This document shows positions 56,668 through 64,000 of a stretch of DNA of 64,000 nt, piece after piece. Location: contig NZ_JBHSFQ010000006.1 of NCBI RefSeq assembly GCF_042653925.1, positions 124,001-188,000 of the forward strand, given 5' to 3'. Below the pieces are notes generated by a model. It saw only the letters and a program-made list of their open reading frames with translations, was not told the DNA's origin and searched no databases. Position 1 is the stretch's first letter. Every line of letters starts with the position of its first letter. The position numbers and the translations under genes were made by a program. Source of the stretch: Nocardiopsis_B mangrovi (lineage in GTDB: Bacteria; Actinomycetota; Actinomycetes; Streptosporangiales; Streptosporangiaceae).

Positions 56668-57867
56668 TCAGGTGTGGCGGGCGATCTCTCTTCGGGCCAG
56701 GGAGCGGAGGTGCACTTCGTCGGGGCCGTCGAAGATGCGCATGGCGCGGGCGTGGGCGTACATGAGGGCCAGCGGGACGTCGTCGCTCACCCCGGCCCCG
56801 CCGTGGACCTGGATGGCGCGGTCGATGACCTCGACCGCCACGCGCGGGGCGGCCACCTTGATGGCCGCGATCTCGGTGCGCGCCGCCTTCGCCCCGTGCT
56901 CGTCGATCAGCCACGCGGTCTTCAGCACGAGCAGCCGGGCCTGCTCGATGGCCAGCCGCGACTCCGCGATCTGCTGCCGCACCACGCCCTGGTCGGAGAG
57001 CGGGCCGCCGAACGCCACCCGCCCCGCGGCGCGGCGCACCATCAGCTCCAGTGCGCGCTCGGCCATGCCGATGGCCCGCATGCAGTGGTGGACGCGCCCG
57101 GGACCGAGCCGGGCCTGCGCGATCATGTAGCCGTCGCCCTCGCCCGCGATGAGTGAGCCGGCCGGGACCCGGACATCGGTGAACCGCACCTCGCAGTGGC
57201 CCTCCTGGTCCTGGTAGCCGAAGACCGGCAGCGACCGCACGACCTCCACGCCCGGGGCGTCGCGGGGCACCAGGATCATCGACTGGCGGCGGTGCGGCGG
57301 CGCATCGGGGTCGGTCCGGCCCATGACGATGAAGACCGCGCAGCGGGGGTCGGCGGCGCCGCTGATCCACCATTTGCGGCCGTTGACCACGTAGTCGGCG
57401 CCGTCGCGGACGATCGAGGTGGCGATGTTCGCGGCGTCCGACGACGCCACGTCGGGCTCGGTCATGGCGAAGGACGAGCGGATCCGGCCGTCCAGCAGCG
57501 GCTCCAGCCACCGGCCGCGCTGTTCGCGGGTGCCGAACATGTGCAGCACCTCCATGTTGCCCGTGTCGGGCGCCGAGCAGTTCAGCGCCTGCGGGGCCAG
57601 CACCGGGGAGCGGCCGGTGAGCTCGGCCAGCGGGGCGTACTCGCTCACGCGGAGCCCGCCGGTATCGGGCAGGAACAGGTTCCACAGGCGGCGCCGGCGC
57701 GCCTCGGCCTTGAGGTCCTCCACCACGGGCGGGACCTCGTGGCTGCCGTGGCCCGCGTCGGCGCGCCACTGGTGATAGACGGGCTCGGCCGGGTAGACGT
57801 GCTCGTCCATGAACTCGTGCAGGTCGGCCAGGCGGTCCTGGGCCAGGGGGCTGAGTGCGAAGTCCAT
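56668..57867 (-). CDS. acyl-CoA dehydrogenase (ACAD10/11-like)
   Basis: 399 aa from ATG 57867. N-terminal helical domain, FAD-binding SFAMTEPDVASSDAANIATS (about 128-147), DYVVNGRKWWISGAADPRCA, and the C-terminal RIFDGPDEVHLRSLARREIA. The long-chain ACAD10/11-type motif VIDRAIQVHGGAGVSDDVPL is present. It oxidises acyl-CoA to enoyl-CoA. The divergent HAD gene resembles the HAD part of human ACAD10. A TetR-type palindrome lies 19 bases upstream. Confidence 0.92.
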   Translation of the reverse strand: MDFALSPLAQDRLADLHEFMDEHVYPAEPVYHQWRADAGHGSHEVPPVVEDLKAEARRRRLWNLFLPDTGGLRVSEYAPLAELTGRSPVLAPQALNCSAPDTGNMEVLHMFGTREQRGRWLEPLLDGRIRSSFAMTEPDVASSDAANIATSIVRDGADYVVNGRKWWISGAADPRCAVFIVMGRTDPDAPPHRRQSMILVPRDAPGVEVVRSLPVFGYQDQEGHCEVRFTDVRVPAGSLIAGEGDGYMIAQARLGPGRVHHCMRAIGMAERALELMVRRAAGRVAFGGPLSDQGVVRQQIAESRLAIEQARLLVLKTAWLIDEHGAKAARTEIAAIKVAAPRVAVEVIDRAIQVHGGAGVSDDVPLALMYAHARAMRIFDGPDEVHLRSLARREIARHT

Positions 57868-57885
57868 GGCCCGAGTATGGCACCG

Positions 57886-57899
57886 ACCGACCGGTCGGT
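57886..57899. promoter_or_regulatory. TetR-type palindromic operator ACCGACCGGTCGGT
   Basis: Perfect 14-base palindrome, extended on one side by another ACCG (ACCGACCGACCGGTCGGT from 57882). It lies in the promoter region between the dehydrogenase and the divergent HAD gene. No TetR gene is in the window, so the regulator acts from elsewhere. Confidence 0.65.
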
Positions 57900-58051
57900 A
57901 CCTGGGTGGCGGCGTGCGGAATCGAGCGCCGCCCGATCGCGCGGGGGTTGGGACGGCCCGCGCGCGGGAAGTATCCATCTCCGGCCCAAAAGCCCTGGAC
58001 CAGCGGCGGAGGACCGGAGAACCACACCGACGCGGATGGAGGCGATCGCGG

Positions 58052-58720
58052 ATGGCGGGCACGTGCCGCGGCATCATCACCGACTGGGGCGGGGTCCTGA
58101 CCCCGCCGCTCCCCGGGATCATCACGGAGTGGCTGGCCGTCGAGGGCCTCGACGTCGACCACTACCGGTCGGTGATGCAGGCCTGGATCGGTTCGGAGTA
58201 CGGGGGAACGGCCACCGCCGCGGAGAACCCCGTCCACGCGCTGGAACGGGGCGAGATCGGGACCGCGGACTTCGAGCGCCTGCTCGCCGGGCTGCTGCGG
58301 CGCGTCGACGGCGGGGCGGTCGTCGCCGAGGGCCTGATCGACCGCATGTTCGCCGGGTTCCTCCCGATCGACGAGATGTACGAGATGCTGCGCCTGGCCC
58401 GCGGGCAGGGGGTGCGCACCTGCCTGCTCTCCAACTCCTGGGGCAACTCCTACCCGCGCGAGCTGTTCACCGCGGCCTTCGACACGGTCGTGATCTCCGG
58501 CGAGGTCGGGATGCGCAAGCCCGACCCCGCGATCTTCCGGCACGCCTGCGACGGCGCCGGGCTGGCGCCCGAGGAGTGCGTCTTCATCGACGACATCGAG
58601 CACAACGTGCAGGCGGCGGTGGACCTGGGCATGACCGGCATCCTGCACCGCGACGCCGTCGAGACCCGGGAGCGCCTGGCCGAGACCTGCGGGGTCGAAC
58701 TCCACGCGCTGCCGTCCTGA
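58052..58720 (+). CDS. HAD superfamily hydrolase, ACAD10/epoxide-hydrolase-N type
   Basis: 222 aa. Motif I is TDWGGVLTPPLPG: the nucleophile Asp is kept but the usual Asp two residues later is Gly. This is common in the subclass that includes the HAD part of ACAD10. Motif II LLSNSWGNSYPRE, Lys in GMRKPDPAIFRHA, motif IV CVFIDDIEHNVQAAVDLGM. Its neighbour across the operator is an acyl-CoA dehydrogenase. GGAGG lies 10 bases upstream. Substrate unknown. Confidence 0.85.
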   Translation: MAGTCRGIITDWGGVLTPPLPGIITEWLAVEGLDVDHYRSVMQAWIGSEYGGTATAAENPVHALERGEIGTADFERLLAGLLRRVDGGAVVAEGLIDRMFAGFLPIDEMYEMLRLARGQGVRTCLLSNSWGNSYPRELFTAAFDTVVISGEVGMRKPDPAIFRHACDGAGLAPEECVFIDDIEHNVQAAVDLGMTGILHRDAVETRERLAETCGVELHALPS

Positions 58721-58805
58721 CCGCGGGCCGGTGGCGCGGCCACCACTCCGGGTAGGGCACACTTCGGCGTGGATCCCACCACCGGCCCGGAATGACGAGT
58801 CCACG

Positions 58806-59273
58806 ATGCGCATCTTCCTGCCCAGCACCTTTCCCGACCTCGCGGCGGTCCTCGCCGACGGCGAGGTCCGGGGCGCCCCGCTGACCGCCTACGCGGTGAG
58901 CGGGGCGCCCGCCGCGGGGGCCGACGACGAGGAACTGGAATACGAGGCCCTGCGGGCCGCGGCCGACGCCTCGCTGCGCCTGGTCGCCGGCGACCCCGGC
59001 GCACCCCGGCGGCGCGCCGTCATCGCCGCCGACATGCCCGAGGCCGCCGTCGAAGCGGAGCCCGGGGCCGCCGCGGGGCCGGGCCGGGTGACCGTCACGG
59101 GCACCGTGCCCCTCAAGCGGGTGGCCTCGGTGCACGTCGACGCCCCCGAGGCGGCCGACGACATCGCCGCCGCCCTCGCCGACCCCGGCGCCGGCCACGA
59201 GGACGACCACGAGCTGCTGTGGTACGCCACCCAGGAGCTGCCCTACTTGGTGGAGCCGCGGGACGCGGGCTGA
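58806..59273 (+). CDS. DUF6912 family conserved actinobacterial protein
   Basis: 155 aa beginning MRIFLPSTFPDLAAVLADGE, with ELEYEALRAAADASLRLVAG, RRRAVIAADMPEAAV and a C-terminal ELLWYATQELPYLVEPRD. The pattern matches a family widespread in actinobacteria with no known function. No membrane segment or catalytic motif is visible. Confidence 0.78.
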   Translation: MRIFLPSTFPDLAAVLADGEVRGAPLTAYAVSGAPAAGADDEELEYEALRAAADASLRLVAGDPGAPRRRAVIAADMPEAAVEAEPGAAAGPGRVTVTGTVPLKRVASVHVDAPEAADDIAAALADPGAGHEDDHELLWYATQELPYLVEPRDAG

Positions 59274-59783
59274 CCCCGCACCGGAGCGGCGGCGGGGACC
59301 GGGTCCACGGGCCGTCTCGGGCCGCGGCCGCCGGTATCCGCCCCAGGCGGCGACTCTCCCCGGCCGCCCACCCGGCACCCGGTGGACGCCGGGCGGGCCC
59401 CGGTCGCGCCGAAACGGCCGTCCGCAGGTGTGATCCGGCCCCCCGGTGGCCCCGCGGCGTCCGGTGCGCCGGACGCGGGAGCACCGGATTCACGCCCGCA
59501 CCGACGCCATCCGCTCGGAGGCATCCGTGCCGTCCGGCACCGGGACACCTCGGCGGCCGGCTGGGAACGATCGGTGTCGGTGCAGTTCAGATGGGGTGCG
59601 CGCGGTTACCGGGCGCTTCCTCGGGGGATGCCGGTCGTGTGGGGGCGGCAGGAAGGCCCCCGCCGTCTCGGGGCCCTCCGGCTCCGTGCCGTCGTCCGCG
59701 GGCGGGAGGTGCGCCGCACGGTCTCCGGGCACGCCGGGAGCGCCGCGGACGCCACCACCGCCACCGAGCCGGGAGGCGCAGCG
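59274..59783. other. 510-base gene-free stretch upstream of pruA
   Basis: Contains one hairpin (GCGTCCGG 59457-59464 with CCGGACGC 59469-59476, loop TGCG). No regulator gene or recognised box is seen; the pruA promoter should be here. Confidence 0.45.
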
Positions 59784-61412
59784 ATGGACGCCGTGACCCA
59801 GGTGCCCCACCCCGTCAACGAGCCGCAGTTCTCCTACGCCCCGGGCAGCCCTGAGCGGGCGGAGATCGAGGCCGAGATCGCCCGGCAGGGCGGCCGCGAG
59901 CTGGAGATCACCCAGACCATCGGCGGCGAGCAGCGGACCGGCACGGGCGAGCCCATCGCCGCGGTGCGCCCGCACGACCGCCATCGGGCGCTCGGCCACA
60001 TGGCCGACGCCACCCCCCGCGACGTCGACGACGCGGTCGCCGCCGCCCGCGCCGCGGCCCCCGCCTGGCGCGCGATGTCCTTCGACGAGCGCGCCGCCGT
60101 CCTGCTGCGCGCGGCCGATCTGCTCGCCGGCCCGTGGCGGGCGCGCGTGAACGCGGCCACCATGCTCGGCCAGTCCAAGTCCGTGCACCAGGCCGAGATC
60201 GACGCCGCCTGCGAGCTGATCGACTTCTGGCGGTTCAACGTCGCCTTCGCCCGCCGCCTCCTGGAGGAGCAGCCCCGGTCCCCCCGGGGCGTGTGGAACC
60301 GGCAGGACCTGCGCCCGCTCGAAGGGTTCGTCCTGGCCATCACCCCGTTCAACTTCACGGCCATCGCCGGGAACCTGCCGACGGCGCCCGCGCTGATGGG
60401 CAACGTCGTGGTCTGGAAGCCCTCGCCCACCCAGACCTACGCCGCCTGGCACCTCATGCGCGTGCTGGAGGAGGCGGGGCTGCCGCCGGGGGTCGTCAAC
60501 ATGGTCACCGGCAACGGCGCGGCGGTGTCGGAGGTCGCCCTCGCGCAGCCCGACCTGGCCGGCCTCCACTTCACCGGGTCCGTCGGCACCTTCCAGGCGC
60601 TGTGGCGGACGGTGGGCGCGAACATCGGGGGCTACCGCTCCTACCCGCGCGTGGTGGGGGAGACCGGCGGCAAGGACTTCATCGTCGCCCACGCCTCGGC
60701 CGACCCCGACGTGCTGCGCACCGCGCTGATCCGGGGCGCCTTCGAGTACCAGGGGCAGAAGTGCTCGGCGGTGTCGCGCGCCTACATCCCGCGCAGCGTC
60801 TGGTCGGCGGTGCGCGACGGCCTGGTCGCGGAAGTGGAGTCGCTGACCATGGGCGACGTCACCGGCGACCTTTCGACGTTCATGGGCGCCCTCATCGACG
60901 AGCGGGCGTTCGCGAAGAACACCGCCGCGCTCGACCGGGCCGCGGCCACGGACTCCATCACGGTCCTGGCGGGCGGCACCGCCGACGACGAGGTCGGCTA
61001 CTTCGTCCGGCCCACAGTGCTGGAGTGCACCGATCCCGGGGACGACGTGTTCCGGACCGAGTACTTCGGCCCCATCCTGCCCGTCCACGTCTACGACGAC
61101 GCCGACTACGACCGGGTGCTGGCCCAGATGGCCGATGTCGCGCCCTACGCCCTGACCGGGGCGGTCATCGCCCGCGACCGCGACGCGATCGCGCGGGCCG
61201 ACGCCGCCCTGCGGTTCTCGGCCGGGAACTTCTACGTCAACGACAAGCCCACCGGGTCGGTCGTGGGCCAGCAGCCGTTCGGCGGCGCCCGCGCCAGCGG
61301 CACCAACGACAAGGCGGGGTCGGTCTTCAACCTGATGCGCTGGGCCAGCCCGCGCATCGTCAAGGAGAACTTCGTCCCGCCCACCGACCACCGCTACCCC
61401 TACATGGGGTGA
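59784..61412 (+). CDS. pruA: L-glutamate gamma-semialdehyde (P5C) dehydrogenase
   Basis: 542 aa, the usual size for stand-alone P5C dehydrogenase. It oxidises glutamate-semialdehyde to glutamate in proline breakdown. VLAITPFNFTAIAGNLPTAP, LHFTGSVGTFQALWRTVG, the general base Glu in VGETGGKDF and catalytic Cys327 in YQGQKCSAVSRAYIP are present, as is QQPFGGARASGTNDKAG. GGGAGG precedes the ATG by 7 bases. No proline dehydrogenase gene lies beside it. NAD-glutamate dehydrogenase nearby could take the product onward. Confidence 0.95.
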   Translation: MDAVTQVPHPVNEPQFSYAPGSPERAEIEAEIARQGGRELEITQTIGGEQRTGTGEPIAAVRPHDRHRALGHMADATPRDVDDAVAAARAAAPAWRAMSFDERAAVLLRAADLLAGPWRARVNAATMLGQSKSVHQAEIDAACELIDFWRFNVAFARRLLEEQPRSPRGVWNRQDLRPLEGFVLAITPFNFTAIAGNLPTAPALMGNVVVWKPSPTQTYAAWHLMRVLEEAGLPPGVVNMVTGNGAAVSEVALAQPDLAGLHFTGSVGTFQALWRTVGANIGGYRSYPRVVGETGGKDFIVAHASADPDVLRTALIRGAFEYQGQKCSAVSRAYIPRSVWSAVRDGLVAEVESLTMGDVTGDLSTFMGALIDERAFAKNTAALDRAAATDSITVLAGGTADDEVGYFVRPTVLECTDPGDDVFRTEYFGPILPVHVYDDADYDRVLAQMADVAPYALTGAVIARDRDAIARADAALRFSAGNFYVNDKPTGSVVGQQPFGGARASGTNDKAGSVFNLMRWASPRIVKENFVPPTDHRYPYMG

Positions 61413-61582
61413 GCGGCCGGACCGGTGCGCCCCGGTGCAGGCGGGGCGCGGGAGGCGATGGCGGTGCCGCGCCGGCGGTCCGGCCGTTCCGCGGCCCTCG
61501 GCGCCCCTGGGCCGGGGGCCGCCGGGGGTGGGGCAAGATATAGGGGCGAAGACCGCGCATCCCTCCCCTCAAGGAGCCTCCC

Positions 61583-62308
61583 ATCAGCCGGCTGGTGTTG
61601 TGGAATATCGACCTCACCCTCGTCGACGTCGCCCAGGTGACGCGCGCGGCCTATGCCGAGGCGTTCGAGCGGGTCACGGGTGAGCCGCTGGTCTATCTCG
61701 CGTCCACCGGCGGGCGCACCGATTCCGAGGTCTTCTTCGAGTTCCTGGCGCGCAACGACGTGCGCCTGGGGGCCGGGGAGGAGCCGCTGCCCGCCTTCCT
61801 CGAAGCCCTGGGCGAGGCGTTCGCCCGGCGCCGCGACCAGCTCGTCGCGCGCGGCCGGGTCATGCCCGGCGCCCCCGAGGCGCTGGCCGCCGTCGCGGGC
61901 CTGGAGGACACCGTGCAGACGGTGGTCACCGGGACGATCATGCCCAACGCCCTCGCCAAGCTGGCCGCTTTCGGCCTCGACGGCTACCTCGACCTCAGCA
62001 TCGGCGGGTTCGGCTCCGAGCACTACCCCAAGGCCAGCCTGCTCCAGTTCACCCGCATGCGGGCGGCCGAGGCCCACAAGGCGACGTTCACGGAGTCCGC
62101 GACCGTCTACATCACCGATTCCGTCAGCGACGTCGAAGCCGCCATCATCGGGCACGCCACCCCCATCGCCCTGCTGAGCGGCGCGGCGACGGAGTCGCAG
62201 CTGCGCGCCGCGGGCGCCCGCTACGTGCTGACCGACCTCACCGATCCGCAGCGGCTGCTCTCCGCGGTCCGCCACGCCACCGGCACCGGCGCCCCCAGCG
62301 CGGGCTGA
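61583..62308 (+). CDS. HAD-like protein with altered nucleophile, apparent ATC start
   Basis: 241 aa if begun at ATC 61583. AAGGAG stands exactly 6 bases before that ATC, and the reading ISRLVLWNIDLTLVDV aligns with relatives starting MxRLVLWxID. The first usual start, GTG 61595, is 18 bases from the ribosome site. Motif I is WNIDLTLV, with Asn in the place of the nucleophilic Asp. Motif II VVTGT, a Lys in HYPKASLL and motif IV YITDSVSDVEAA remain. It is therefore probably not an ordinary phosphatase. Possibly a binding or sensing protein. Confidence 0.8.
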   Translation: MSRLVLWNIDLTLVDVAQVTRAAYAEAFERVTGEPLVYLASTGGRTDSEVFFEFLARNDVRLGAGEEPLPAFLEALGEAFARRRDQLVARGRVMPGAPEALAAVAGLEDTVQTVVTGTIMPNALAKLAAFGLDGYLDLSIGGFGSEHYPKASLLQFTRMRAAEAHKATFTESATVYITDSVSDVEAAIIGHATPIALLSGAATESQLRAAGARYVLTDLTDPQRLLSAVRHATGTGAPSAG

Positions 62309-62731
62309 ACCCGCCGCCGGCGACCCGCGGGCGGACCGGGACGGCCCGTCCGGGGTAGGCCATAGGACACATTGCCGCCGCCGGACGGTCCGGCGTAGCG
62401 TGCAGGTGCCACCGGCGTGACGCGTCCCGCAATGGGTCCCTAACAGTTGAAACGTACTGTTAACGGTGTTGATCGCAGTGGTCCCGTGGGACAAGCAGTA
62501 GCCTTGTCACAGGCGAGGGTCGGACAAAGACGTTCGGCCTACCGAGCCATGACCTGTGCGCACAGGTTTCACCGCCGGTCAGGGAGGTTTCGTGCGCCTT
62601 GACCGTGCGGATCCGGCCCGTGGGTGGTCACAAAACTTCACACATCACACGTCACACCACTCGACGTCTCCGGCCGCGCTCCCCAGTTGGGCCGGTCGGC
62701 CACGGCGACTCACAAGGGAGTGAGATCGATC
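62309..62731 (+). promoter_or_regulatory. 423-base leader region of NAD-glutamate dehydrogenase with palindromes
   Basis: Two symmetric elements stand out: TAACAGT (62441-62447) with ACTGTTA (62456-62462), spaced by 8 bases, in an AT-rich patch; and the perfect 16-base palindrome ACCTGTGCGCACAGGT (62552-62567). GACAAG and CTTGTC near 62490-62508 form a third imperfect pair beside a TAGCCT hexamer. No known riboswitch consensus was recognised. Confidence 0.5.
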
Positions 62732-64000
62732 ATGTCCGGGCAGTCTGACGCCGTTCACGATCAATTGCTGCGCGACGCGTTCGCGCAATGGTCCGCCGAA
62801 CCCGAGGCCGCGGGCCGTGATGACATCGATGAGATCGGCAGGTTCCTGCGGCTCTACTACCGGCACGTCGCCCCCGAAGAGCTGAAGGAGCGGACCCCCG
62901 CCCAGATCTGCGGCCCCGCGCTCTCCCACCTGGAGCTGGGACTCAACCGCCCGCAGGGACGCGCGTGCGTGCGCGCGACCACCCCCTCCGAGGACGACTC
63001 CGACTGGGACGCCACGCACTCGGTCATCGAGATCGTCACCGACGACGCCCCGTTCCTGGTCACCTCCGTCACCATGGAACTCGCCCGGCGCGACATCGGG
63101 GTCCACCTGGTCATCCACCCCCAGCTCCGGGTCACGCGCGACCTCACCGGCAACCTCCGGGCGATCGAGCCCGACGTCCCCGACGACCCCGCCGACCAGG
63201 GCCTGCTGCCCCTGGAGGAGTCGTGGATGCACATCGAGATCGACCGGCAGACCGACCCCACCCTCCTCAAGCAGCTCGAAGCCGACCTCGACCGGGTGCT
63301 CTCCGACGTCCGGTCCGTCGACGAGGACTCCGCGAAGATGCGCCACGAGGCGCTCGTGCTCGCCGAGAGCATCACCGCCGCCACCGATTCGCTGGCCGGC
63401 GGCGGCGTCGACCCCCAGGAGATCGCCGAGAGCGTCGAGTTCCTGCGCTGGGCCGCCGACCGCCACTTCACCTTCCTCGGTTTCCGTGAATACGCGCTGG
63501 TCAGCGGGAAGGACGAACACGGCGCCGAGCGGCTGTCGCTGGGTGCCCGGGTCGGCACCGGACTCGGCCTGCTGCGGCCCGACTCCTCCTCCATCGAGGG
63601 CTTCGCCCTGCCCGCCGAGGCCAAGGAGAAGGCCCGGGAGCCGCACGTCCTGGTGCTCACCAAGGCCAACTCCCGCGCCACCGTGCACAAGGACCGCTAC
63701 CTCGACTACATCGGCGTCAAGAAGTTCGACGACAACGGTGCGATCGTCGGCGAGTACCGGTTCCTCGGGCTCTACACCCACGAGGCCGTCACCACCAGCA
63801 TCGCCCAGATCCCGATCCTCCAGCGCAAGCAGGCCGAGGTGCTGCGGCTGGCCGGGTTCGACGCCGACAGCTACGACGGCAGGGACCTCGTGGAGATCCT
63901 GGAGGGCTTCCCGCGCGAGGAACTCCTCCAGACCCCCGTCGGCGAGCTCTACGACATCGTCCTGGGCGTGCTGCGGCTGCGCGAGCGCCGCGGCACCAAG
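62732..64000 (+). CDS. gdhB: NAD-specific glutamate dehydrogenase, large type (3' end outside window)
   Basis: 423 codons are visible from ATG 62732 (MSGQSDAVHDQLLRDAFAQW); the family is about 1600 aa. RLYYRHVAPEELKERTPAQI, LEESWMHIEIDRQTDPTLLK, ESVEFLRWAADRHFTFLGFR and YRFLGLYTHEAVTTSIAQIP are typical of the N-terminal ACT-like and linker domains of the 180-kDa class first described in Streptomyces. It converts glutamate to 2-oxoglutarate and ammonium. The catalytic domain lies beyond the window. The visible part is intact. Confidence 0.93.
   Translation, partial: MSGQSDAVHDQLLRDAFAQWSAEPEAAGRDDIDEIGRFLRLYYRHVAPEELKERTPAQICGPALSHLELGLNRPQGRACVRATTPSEDDSDWDATHSVIEIVTDDAPFLVTSVTMELARRDIGVHLVIHPQLRVTRDLTGNLRAIEPDVPDDPADQGLLPLEESWMHIEIDRQTDPTLLKQLEADLDRVLSDVRSVDEDSAKMRHEALVLAESITAATDSLAGGGVDPQEIAESVEFLRWAADRHFTFLGFREYALVSGKDEHGAERLSLGARVGTGLGLLRPDSSSIEGFALPAEAKEKAREPHVLVLTKANSRATVHKDRYLDYIGVKKFDDNGAIVGEYRFLGLYTHEAVTTSIAQIPILQRKQAEVLRLAGFDADSYDGRDLVEILEGFPREELLQTPVGELYDIVLGVLRLRERRGTK

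Noticed and set aside
62441..62475. GlnR nitrogen-control box upstream of NAD-glutamate dehydrogenase
   Set aside because: GTnAC-like and GAAAC-like pieces occur, but the spacing (4 bases rather than 6) does not match the GlnR consensus.
62309..62731. c-di-AMP, cobalamin or other known riboswitch in the dehydrogenase leader
   Set aside because: None of the conserved core sequences I know for these classes could be found; only palindromes are evident.

Overview
The window is very GC-rich, densely coded actinobacterial chromosome. The set mtrA-mtrB-lpqB, hpf, secA, DUF3499/manB/Trm112, the GntR regulator DasR with a GlcNAc phosphotransferase system (PTS), XRE/DUF5753-DUF397 pairs and a large NAD-glutamate dehydrogenase points to a filamentous member of the Streptosporangiales. 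My best guess is Nocardiopsaceae (Nocardiopsis or Streptomonospora type), inferred from gene content and protein style only. Many starts are GTG, gene ends often overlap by 1-4 bases (GTGA, ATGA, TGATG), and several genes have a TANNNT -10 hexamer 6-8 bases before the start codon, as expected for leaderless mRNAs.

Layout. 1-7.2 kb: envelope and sugar-nucleotide block (membrane glycosyltransferase tail, DUF5719, a degenerate zincin, DUF3499, phosphomannomutase ManB, Trm112, SIS isomerase). 7.2-13 kb: a tail-anchored Ser/Thr kinase, a Fic-like protein without its catalytic motif, a HicB-HicA toxin-antitoxin pair, an OafA-type acyltransferase and a MerR regulator. 13.2-15.9 kb: two unlike S-adenosylhomocysteine hydrolases in tandem. 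16-20.5 kb: an RDD protein and a SpoIIM-like protein flank an AraC/imine-reductase-like/DinB cassette. 20.6-30 kb is accessory: zinc-ribbon protein, two methyltransferases, a 480-aa protein with a prepilin-like N-terminus, an ATPase/XRE/DUF397 regulatory triad with a possible 31-codon leader ORF and lower GC, and a YdjG/YdjI-like zinc-ribbon plus SPFH pair.

30-47 kb is core. A DUF58-MoxR-DUF4350-DUF4129-membrane protein operon diverges from mtrA-mtrB-lpqB, followed by comF, a 1-kb gene-free stretch with tandem repeats, hpf and secA. 47.8-56.6 kb is a GlcNAc island: EIIC, DasR, a DasR-box-bearing divergent promoter, a NagB-II/AgaS-like SIS protein, EIIB, EIIA, a HAD phosphatase, HPr, EI and a NagZ-type GH3 lipoprotein. 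The lipoprotein could release GlcNAc outside the cell, the PTS phosphorylates it on import, and the SIS protein would deaminate or isomerise the product, with DasR sensing the amino-sugar phosphate. 56.6-64 kb: an acyl-CoA dehydrogenase and HAD pair resembling a split ACAD10, DUF6912, delta-1-pyrroline-5-carboxylate dehydrogenase, a HAD-like protein with Asn in place of the nucleophile, and the start of NAD-glutamate dehydrogenase behind a palindrome-rich leader. The last enzymes connect proline and glutamate degradation.

No rRNA, tRNA, CRISPR array or insertion sequence was recognised. No strikingly new multi-gene system is certain. The best candidates for something undescribed are the prepilin-like protein, the leader ORF with its hairpin, the RDD/SpoIIM insertion cassette, the Fic-like/HicBA neighbourhood and the dispersed repeat family.
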